A stretch of 8,031 nucleotides of DNA, from assembly GCA_002448495.1 (NCBI GenBank), contig DJYL01000196.1:1251-9281 (forward strand). The letters are read 5' to 3'. The DNA is from Pseudoselenomonas ruminantium (GTDB lineage Bacteria > Bacillota > Negativicutes > Selenomonadales > Selenomonadaceae). Under the pieces are notes generated by a model. That model ran no database searches and was not told the DNA's origin. It saw only the letters and a program-made list of their open reading frames with translations. This document shows, in pieces, positions 1-6,800 of this stretch (positions are counted from its first letter, which is position 1; each line of letters opens with the position of its first letter). A program made the position numbers and the translations under genes.

Positions 1-2291
1 ATACAACTGACGGTTATACACTCGTGGAGCAGCAAGGCGCTGAACTTGCCTACTCCAAGGATTCCGGTGTCAAAATCATCACCGTGGACGGCAAAGCCTT
101 CAAGGACATGAACCGCAACGGCAAACTTGACCCGTATGAGGACTGGCGCCTGACGCCCCAGAAACGGGCCGAGGATTTGGCACGGCAATTAAGCACCGAA
201 GATATTGCGGGTCTTATGCTATACAGCATGCACCAGCGCAATTTGCAGCCGCAGCTTAATGACGAGCAGAAAAAAATGCTCTCTGCCGACCATGTGCGCA
301 CGGTGCTCAATGCCGACAGCACCGCCAGCAACGAAGTGACGGCCAAGTGGAATAACGCCCTGCAAGCCTATGCCGAAAGCCTGCCCTTTGCGATTCCGGC
401 CAACACCAGTTCCGACCCCAGAAGCGATGCCCGCGGCAACGGCGTGTATCTGAAGGACGTGACGGGCGGTGTATCCCGCTGGCCGAGTAACTTAGGGATT
501 GCCGCGACCTTTGACCCGGAGATTGCCAGAGAGTTCGGCGAGATTTCCTCCAAGGAATATCGTCTCTTAGGCATTGGCACAGGCCTTTCGCCGCAGATTG
601 ATTTGGGCACCGACCCGCGTTGGACGCGTTACTATGGCACCTTTGGCGAAGACCCGGCACTGGCCCGCGATATGGCAAAAGCCAATATGGACGGTGTGCA
701 GTCCACGATTGAAAAGGGCAAGGACATGGGCTGGGGCAAGTATAGCGTCAACGCCATGATGAAACACTGGCCCGGTGACGGCGTGGGCGAAGGTGGCCGT
801 GAAGCGCATTCCAAATACGGCAAGTATGCCGTCTATCCCGGCGGGCAGTTCAATACCCAGCTGATTCCCTTTGTCGATGGCGGGTTAAAACTCACGGGCA
901 GGACGAAAATGCCCAGTGCCGTGATGTCCTCCTATTCCATTGCCTGGAGTGAGGACGGCTCCCTGGGCGAAAAGGTCGGCAGCGCTTTCTCCCGTTATAA
1001 GATTGGCCTGCTGCGCGACAAGTACAAATACGATGGCGTTATCTGCACCGACTGGTGCGTGACCCATGATGTGCCGAAAAAACTGGGCGAAGGCATTTCC
1101 ACCGCCTGGGGCGTGGAAAAAGATACGGAAGCGGGCCGTCATTATAAGGCCTTGATGGCCGGTGTTGACCAGTTCGGCGGCAACAGCGACATCAAGCCGG
1201 TACTGGCTGCCTATGAAATGGGCGTCAAGGAACATGGCAGGGATTATATGGACAAGCGCTTCCAGCAGTCCGCTGTGCGCCTGCTGCGCAATATCTTCCA
1301 GATTGGCCTGTTTGAAAATCCCTATCTCGATGTGCAAAAGACCGTTGCCGAAGTCGGCAATCCCCACGACAAGGCCGAAGGCTACAAGGCGCAGTTAAAA
1401 TCCATTGTCATGCTGAAAAACAAGGGCAAGGTGATTCATAAAGCTGAAGCACAGAGCACAAAGCCTGTGGTCTATATCCCGATGATTTACCGTCCGGTAC
1501 AGGAAAATATCACCTTCCATACTTATAGTCCGGCACATTGGGAACTGCCCGTTGACCTCAAGACGGCCAGCGAATATTTCACGGTAGTTACGGATAAGGT
1601 CAAGAACCTTTCCGCTAAAGACCGTGATGGCAAGCCGATGGCAGCGGTTACGGATATTGAACGCCTTGCACCGGCAGAAGTTGCCAAGGCCGATATGGTA
1701 TTGGCGGTTATCGACAATCCGACCAATGCCGGCAACCAGTTTGACGGTCTGGGCTGTGATGAAAACGGCGGTTTTATCCCCCTGTCCTTGCAGTACAAGC
1801 CCTATACGGCAGATTCTCAGTATGTGCGCAAGCAGTCCATTGCCCATGACGCAGGCGAAAACCGCAGTTACTTCGGCAAGACGGCACGGATTATCAACGC
1901 CACCGACCTTGACAGCGTGAGCTATGGCCGTGAATGCGCCAATAAGTCCGGCAAAAATATGCCGGTAATCACCATGGTACATGCCTTAAAGCCCATGATT
2001 TTCAGCGAAGTCGAGCCGTTGTCCGATGCCATTCTCGTAGGCTATGGGGTCAGCGATGCCGCTTACTTTGATATCCTCACGGGCAAATTTGAGCCGCAGG
2101 GCCTCCTGCCCATGCAGCAGCCCAAGGATATGGAAGCCGTGGAACGCCAGTTTGAAGATACGCCCCGCGATATGGAATGCTATACCGACAGCGAAGGTCA
2201 TACCTATGACTTTGCCTATGGTCTTGATTGGAAAGGTCAGATTAAAGATGCCCGTACCGCCAAATACGCCGTACCGGTATTGAAGAAATAA
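1..2291 (+). CDS. Glycoside hydrolase family 3 enzyme (beta-glucosidase-like), 5'-truncated by window edge
   Basis: The frame is open from base 3 with no stop upstream, and the first possible start (GTG at 24) has no Shine-Dalgarno sequence, so the real start and any signal peptide lie left of the window. GH3 enzymes release terminal non-reducing sugars by a retaining mechanism. Visible GH3 marks are DPRWTR (612-629) followed by TFGEDP (639-656), KHWPGDG (762-782), and CTDW, whose Asp codon at 1050-1052 is the expected nucleophile (usually SDW). The second, alpha/beta-sandwich domain follows from about 1400. Its family-typical C-terminal stretch covers about 1985-2130. I see no fibronectin-III domain after it. 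Near the N-terminus is an EF-hand-like loop (105-140). The visible 763 codons approach the usual family length, so little is missing. The sugar specificity (glucose, xylose or other) cannot be read from the sequence. It is probably cotranscribed with the esterase 12 bases downstream. Confidence 0.92.
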   Translation, partial: TTDGYTLVEQQGAELAYSKDSGVKIITVDGKAFKDMNRNGKLDPYEDWRLTPQKRAEDLARQLSTEDIAGLMLYSMHQRNLQPQLNDEQKKMLSADHVRTVLNADSTASNEVTAKWNNALQAYAESLPFAIPANTSSDPRSDARGNGVYLKDVTGGVSRWPSNLGIAATFDPEIAREFGEISSKEYRLLGIGTGLSPQIDLGTDPRWTRYYGTFGEDPALARDMAKANMDGVQSTIEKGKDMGWGKYSVNAMMKHWPGDGVGEGGREAHSKYGKYAVYPGGQFNTQLIPFVDGGLKLTGRTKMPSAVMSSYSIAWSEDGSLGEKVGSAFSRYKIGLLRDKYKYDGVICTDWCVTHDVPKKLGEGISTAWGVEKDTEAGRHYKALMAGVDQFGGNSDIKPVLAAYEMGVKEHGRDYMDKRFQQSAVRLLRNIFQIGLFENPYLDVQKTVAEVGNPHDKAEGYKAQLKSIVMLKNKGKVIHKAEAQSTKPVVYIPMIYRPVQENITFHTYSPAHWELPVDLKTASEYFTVVTDKVKNLSAKDRDGKPMAAVTDIERLAPAEVAKADMVLAVIDNPTNAGNQFDGLGCDENGGFIPLSLQYKPYTADSQYVRKQSIAHDAGENRSYFGKTARIINATDLDSVSYGRECANKSGKNMPVITMVHALKPMIFSEVEPLSDAILVGYGVSDAAYFDILTGKFEPQGLLPMQQPKDMEAVERQFEDTPRDMECYTDSEGHTYDFAYGLDWKGQIKDARTAKYAVPVLKK
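105..140 (+). other. EF-hand-like calcium loop in the N-terminal part of the GH3 enzyme
   Basis: The twelve residues DMNRNGKLDPYE match the EF-hand loop pattern: D, N and N at positions 1, 3 and 5, Gly at 6, a hydrophobic residue at 8, Asp at 9 and Glu at 12. It is directly followed by DWR. Similar stretches are, to my knowledge, common at the start of one group of GH3 enzymes. Calcium binding is inferred from the pattern only. Confidence 0.6.
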
Positions 2292-2297
2292 GAGGAG
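2292..2297 (+). promoter_or_regulatory. Ribosome binding site of the esterase gene
   Basis: GAGGAG begins directly after the GH3 stop codon (TAA 2289-2291) and lies 6 bases before the first of two adjacent ATG codons (2304 and 2307). Either could serve. The first has the better spacing, and the choice does not change the signal peptide. Confidence 0.75.
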
Positions 2298-2303
2298 TGA
2301 CAG

Positions 2304-3668
2304 ATGATGATCAGCAAAAAATTAAAACGAGCAGTCCGCTTAGGCCTTTGCGGTGTAATGCTGGCAGGCTTTATGACGGCAGGCGATATGGCGTCTGCCG
2401 CTGTGCCCACGCAGCAGCCATCCTATAAAACCGTAACGGAAACCTTTGACTGGGGCCCGTCCGTGTCCAAGGTCATTGTGAACTTAGGCAGTACGGTAAA
2501 GCAGAGTGAACTCAATACCGGTATGTTTAAGGTGCATGTGCGCCGTGAATTGGCGGAAGGTGCCATCAGTCCCGTGGAAGCCATGAAAGAAAAAAAGGAT
2601 GCCTTTATCTCCCTCGGTGCGGAATCCACTTCCAATAAGGACATTGAAGGAGACCGTCAGGTGACGAAGGCCTATGTATCGGATGCGCAGGGCAATCCCG
2701 TGGACAGCGGCGAATATGTGACCTTGGAAATGGCGGTAGGCCCCACAGACACGTTGGGGGCGGCCTTGAATTTTGATTTGCACACGCTCTTTAACAACTG
2801 GGTTAAACCCCACTACACCATCACCGATGGCAACCGTCTGGTGGTGGACAATAATCAGGGAGATATCCGCCCGCAGGCCGATAAGTTCAAGTACAATCAC
2901 AAGTTGATTGGCATTCACGATTCCTTCCCTTATGCCAGCTACGAACCGGAAAATGCCGGTGTCGATAATAAAAAGCCGCTGATTATCTGGCTGCATGGCA
3001 TGGGCGAGGGCGGCAACTCACCGTCCCTGCCGATAATGGGCAATAAGGCCACGCAGTTTGCCGATGCTTCCATCCAAAAATACTTTGATGGGGCTTATGT
3101 GCTGGCACCACAGGCACGCACTTACTGGATGCATGGCTATAACGGCTTTGCCGATGGCACGAGCATCTACTCCAAGACCTTGATGGAATTCATCAAGGCC
3201 TATGTGGCCGAACATCCGGGCGTAGATGAAAACCGCATCTATGTGGGCGGTGACAGTAACGGCGGCTATATGACCATGCTTTTGGTACGCGATAACCCCG
3301 GCTACTTTGCCGCCGCCTTCCCGACCTGCGAAGGCTTAAAAGACAGCCTTATAAGCAAAAAAGATTTGGCCAACATTGCCAAAACGCCGATATGGTTCAC
3401 GGCGGCCAAGACCGATACGGTGCTGCCGCCGAAGGACTATGCCGTACCGACTGTGGAACGGCTCAAAAAAGCCGGTGCTGATGTGCATTTCAGCTACTTT
3501 GACAATGTCGTGGACACCAGCGGCAAGTACAAAAAAGCCGATGGCACGCCCTATGAGTACATGGGGCATTGGTCCTGGATTTATGTCTACAATGACCAGT
3601 GTGAAGATACGATTAACGGCAAGAGTGTAAAACTCTTCCAGTGGATGGCAGAGCAGAAACGGAAATAA
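2304..3668 (+). CDS. Secreted esterase: Ig-like N-terminal domain plus alpha/beta-hydrolase
   Basis: This 454-residue protein starts with a classic Sec signal peptide: a Lys/Arg-rich head (residues 5-12), a hydrophobic core (about 13-27) and a cleavage motif ASA near residue 32. Residue 16 is Cys, but the preceding LGL is not a lipobox. Residues about 37-200 are beta-rich and resemble the Ig-like domain that precedes the catalytic domain in EstA-type esterases. The alpha/beta-hydrolase domain follows, with the oxyanion-loop motif WLHGMGEGG (His231-Gly232), the nucleophile elbow GGDSNGG (Ser318), Asp371 in AAKTDTVLPP and His422 in MGHWSW; together these form a complete triad. The family includes PHB-depolymerase-like, feruloyl and acetyl esterases. 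Next to a GH3 enzyme, removal of acyl or feruloyl groups from plant oligosaccharides is the likeliest job, but the substrate is inference. It follows the GH3 gene by 12 bases and ends at a terminator, so it is the last gene of the operon. Confidence 0.88.
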   Translation: MMISKKLKRAVRLGLCGVMLAGFMTAGDMASAAVPTQQPSYKTVTETFDWGPSVSKVIVNLGSTVKQSELNTGMFKVHVRRELAEGAISPVEAMKEKKDAFISLGAESTSNKDIEGDRQVTKAYVSDAQGNPVDSGEYVTLEMAVGPTDTLGAALNFDLHTLFNNWVKPHYTITDGNRLVVDNNQGDIRPQADKFKYNHKLIGIHDSFPYASYEPENAGVDNKKPLIIWLHGMGEGGNSPSLPIMGNKATQFADASIQKYFDGAYVLAPQARTYWMHGYNGFADGTSIYSKTLMEFIKAYVAEHPGVDENRIYVGGDSNGGYMTMLLVRDNPGYFAAAFPTCEGLKDSLISKKDLANIAKTPIWFTAAKTDTVLPPKDYAVPTVERLKKAGADVHFSYFDNVVDTSGKYKKADGTPYEYMGHWSWIYVYNDQCEDTINGKSVKLFQWMAEQKRK

Positions 3669-3680
3669 GCAATCGACAGG

Positions 3681-3725
3681 CGCTATGTGAAGCAAGTGCA
3701 TGACTCAGCTTCGCATAGCGTTTTT
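3681..3725 (+). terminator. Rho-independent terminator after the GH3-esterase operon
   Basis: A 13-bp stem (CGCTATGTGAAGC at 3681-3693 with GCTTCGCATAGCG at 3708-3720, a single G-T wobble) encloses a 14-base loop and is followed at once by five T. It starts 12 bases after the esterase stop codon. There is no A-tract on the left side, so it should act only on rightward transcription. Confidence 0.9.
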
Positions 3726-3764
3726 GTATACATTGTGATAGGGATTTTACAGGACAGATTATGC

Positions 3765-3793
3765 TTGCTAATTCGTGAATATAAGATTAGAAT
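3765..3793 (+). promoter_or_regulatory. Candidate sigma-70-type promoter for the RTX metalloprotease gene
   Basis: TTGCTA (3765-3770, 4 of 6 matches to TTGACA) and TAGAAT (3788-3793, 5 of 6 matches to TATAAT) are separated by exactly 17 bases, in an AT-rich stretch after the terminator. Transcription would start near 3800, leaving a leader of about 48 bases. The call rests on motif match and position only. AT-rich DNA gives such matches by chance. Confidence 0.45.
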
Positions 3794-3802
3794 AAGATTA
3801 GA
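3781..3802 (+). repeat. Perfect tandem repeat of 11 bp overlapping the candidate -10 box
   Basis: ATAAGATTAGA occurs at 3781-3791 and again at 3792-3802 with no mismatch and no gap. The spacing is close to one helical turn, so a regulator could contact both copies on the same DNA face. This may equally be a simple slippage product. No function is shown. Confidence 0.7.
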
Positions 3803-3837
3803 AAAATAAGCTGCTATATTGGGCTAGGGAAGGATCT

Positions 3838-3846
3838 GAGAGAGGA
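3838..3846 (+). promoter_or_regulatory. Purine-rich ribosome binding region, unusually close to the ATG
   Basis: GAGAGAGGA ends only one base before the ATG at 3848. Its GAGG core (3842-3845) is just 2 bases away, while the GAGAG part gives a spacing near 5. A second purine run, GGGAAGGA (3827-3834), is 13 bases away. No in-frame ATG, GTG or TTG lies between the in-frame stop TAG (3788-3790) and 3848, so 3848 remains the best start. ATG codons at residues 23 and 25 are the alternative, with AGGA four bases before the first. Confidence 0.5.
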
Positions 3847-3847
3847 T

Positions 3848-6800
3848 ATGACACAGTTAGAAGTAATTCAACAATTCGTTAAAACTTTAAGTGGTAGTGA
3901 CTCTGCAGGAACAATGGCTATGGATGAGGCTGTGGGGGCTTGTTCTGATGGCAAATTTTTGAGCATGGACAGTGCAATAAACGCATTTATTGATGATTGC
4001 CTTCAGAATTGCCGGGGAAAGAGCAATGATGAACGCAAGAAGTTTTTAATGGATTATTGCGGCATTATTATGGATAATGATGATACAGGTTCGATTACTG
4101 GAGTGGATGCTGGCGGGCGTGTAACAAAGACTGCAGAATCGGTAGTGCAGGAACCGTATAATATGAAGAATGCGGTGTATCCGGCCGGGACAACGAAATT
4201 TCGCGGCTTGACCTTTGTTTGGCCGAATGCTGCTTCGTTGACGGGATGGCAGCAGAAAATTATTTCCTACATGAATGCACAGTGGGCTGAAGGCGCACTG
4301 AATTTGATTTATGAATCCTATGGGCTGGATTTTAACAGCAAATCGAATATCTGCAAGACAATCACTGTAAAATTTGTGAATGAAGCGACAGATGCCTTGG
4401 CTTGGACTGCCTGGACGGATGAAAAGAAAACAGGAAAGACGAAGAGCTTGACCTTGGCAATCAATACGCGCTATTACAATGAAATGACAATGGCGCAATA
4501 TAACGAAAATGGTACAGGTGGTCCTGGTGCAGGGTATCTGGACCGTACACTGGCGCATGAGCTTACGCATGCATTGATGATGGCGGTCTTTCACGATTTT
4601 GACATTCTGCCGAATTTTTTGGTGGAGGGGTTTGCTGAACTGACCCATGGCATTGATGATGACCGCTATGAGGATATTTTTAAGGTTTGCGGTTATAGTG
4701 GTGACGATTTACGAAAGATATTAAATACGGAAAGCACGGCAGCCAAATCGGATGACTATGCGCTTGGCTATGTATTCCTTCGTTATCTGGCACGTCAGTG
4801 TGCCGATGAGAAGAATGCGATCAGCTCATTGGATCGCTTGCCTGCGGGCTTGGGCTATCATGAAAATCGGAAGAAATATGTGGTGTCCGATTATTATCAT
4901 GGCGATGTCAAACTCGACAAAATGGCGAAGTCCGTTGCTACGGTAGATTTGGCCAGGGCAAATGAGTCGGATACATATACGCTGGGAACAGCAGGACAGA
5001 GTCTTTTTGTTGACGGATATAACGGCAATGGCACCTTTGTACTCAGCCAGAGCCAAGTGGGTAATTTTTCCTATCAAAATGGATATTATACGCTGCAGGA
5101 TGGTAAGAATATCCTGCGTTTCCGCAATACTGGCCGGCGGGCGAATACCTATGTAGCGAAAACGAAGACGACAGGGGAACTTATTGTTAAAGATAAAAAT
5201 GGACGCAGGACAAGCTATGTCTATGACGATAAGGGAAAGGCCTTGGATGCCTGGTATGCGGCAAATCGAATCTATGTAGGTCGTGGAGGTCTTACCGACA
5301 AGATTACGGCCAAGACAGGAATGCAGGTTGTGCTCACGGCACAGAACATGAAAAGCATAGATGTAGTAGATGCTGCCAAGGCCAGTGGGAGTACGATTAC
5401 AAATGGTAATGAATACCTGAACATGTTTGGTTCGAATTCAGGCAATGATGTATTCCACGCTGGCAAAGCTGGTGCCTATATGCAGGGGAACGGTGGCACG
5501 AATACCTATTATGGCGGCAGCGGCAAGGATACGTTTGTTCATAACGGCATGTTTGAGGCTGTGGATGTAATCTATGGCTATGATGAAGAGCATGACACCA
5601 TCGTGTTGAAAGACAGCCGTCTGACTAATAAAAAATTGTCGGATGATTCACGGGGCAGGGATGTAATTCTGTCCACGACGAATAATGGCGAAATTCGTAT
5701 CTATAAAGGAGCAGGCCGTTACATTACCATCAAAGATACAGACGGCAAAGTGGTGTATCATAAGGCTATGGGGCTGGCAGAAGGTGCGTCCTATAACAAT
5801 GAGATGAATACAGTCACGACTACGGCAGCTTATACAGGCAGCCTTGTGGCTGATGGCATGGCCAGTTCGGTAGTGACTTTGGATGCAAGCAAGGCTGTAG
5901 GGCGTGTCAATATCTATGGCAACGGGAAAAATAACGTTATACGAGCCGGACAAGGTGGCGGCATATTGAATGGCGGTCGTGGGAATGACGAAATCTATGG
6001 CGGCGCTGGGGCAGATGTTATCGAGTATGAATCTGGCGGCGGTATGGATACTGTTTATGGCTATCAGGCAGGCAAGGATGTACTGAGCATTAAAAATGGC
6101 AGCATTAATGGGACTGCTGTCAGCGGACGGGATGTGGTGCTGACCGTAGGAAAAGGCAGCATTCGCTTGAAGGATGCAGTGCTGAAGAATATCGCTATAC
6201 GGGATGCGCAGGGCAGGACAGCGATAAAAAAATTCTACCTGAATCTGCCGGCATGTGCATCCTATACAGCTGGACGCAAGGGGATTTCTCTGACCGATGG
6301 ATTTGGCGGAACATTGCAGCTGGCGAATTATCAGCCGTCCGTAAGCATGGTAGATGGTTCTAAGACGAAAAAGGCCATTACGGTGAATGGCAGTCAAATA
6401 AGTCAGGCGTTGAAACTCTCAGGTGGTGCTGGCAAAGCTGTGCTGACGGGCGGAAAAGGCTCGGATGTGCTGACTGCAGGCCGTGGTGGTTCCGTGCTGA
6501 CAGGTGGCGCTGGTAATGATACGCTGATGGGCGGAACAGGTGCTGATACGTTTGTCTTTGCGCGCAGCACGGGCAATGATATCGTGAATGGATTCGATGC
6601 AGCGAAGGATATGCTTTCCCTGCAGTCTGGCAAATATAATAAAGTTACGGTGTCAAATCGTGATGTCTATTTCTGGTACGGCAATAACTCGCTGAAGATT
6701 GCAAATGGTGTTGGCAAGGCAATCAAAGTGCAGTACGGCAAGGTGACGGAGACGGTCAAAAAGTATTTGAACCAGCTTAGTGGTGCTGTTTTCTCAGCAG

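Noticed and set aside
24..26. GTG at 24 as the true start of the GH3 gene
   Set aside because: There is no Shine-Dalgarno sequence before it, the frame stays open to the window edge, and a signal peptide would be expected upstream.
885..1982. Long - strand open frames inside the GH3 gene (885-1367 and 1395-1982)
   Set aside because: They are shadows of codon bias in the GH3 gene, which has conserved motifs on the + strand across the same bases.
2304..2352. Lipoprotein signal in the esterase because of Cys16
   Set aside because: The residues before the Cys (LGL) do not fit a lipobox, while a normal signal peptidase I site (ASA) follows at the right distance.
4046..4648. Open frame of 200 codons on the - strand
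   Set aside because: It lies antisense to the N-terminal and peptidase domains, including the HELTH motif. Its composition is unnatural, with many His, Cys and Arg, and no domain is visible.
5648..6397. Open frame of 249 codons on the - strand
   Set aside because: It lies wholly inside the RTX gene, whose + frame has clear domain motifs. Its translation is Cys/His/Ile-rich without any recognisable motif.
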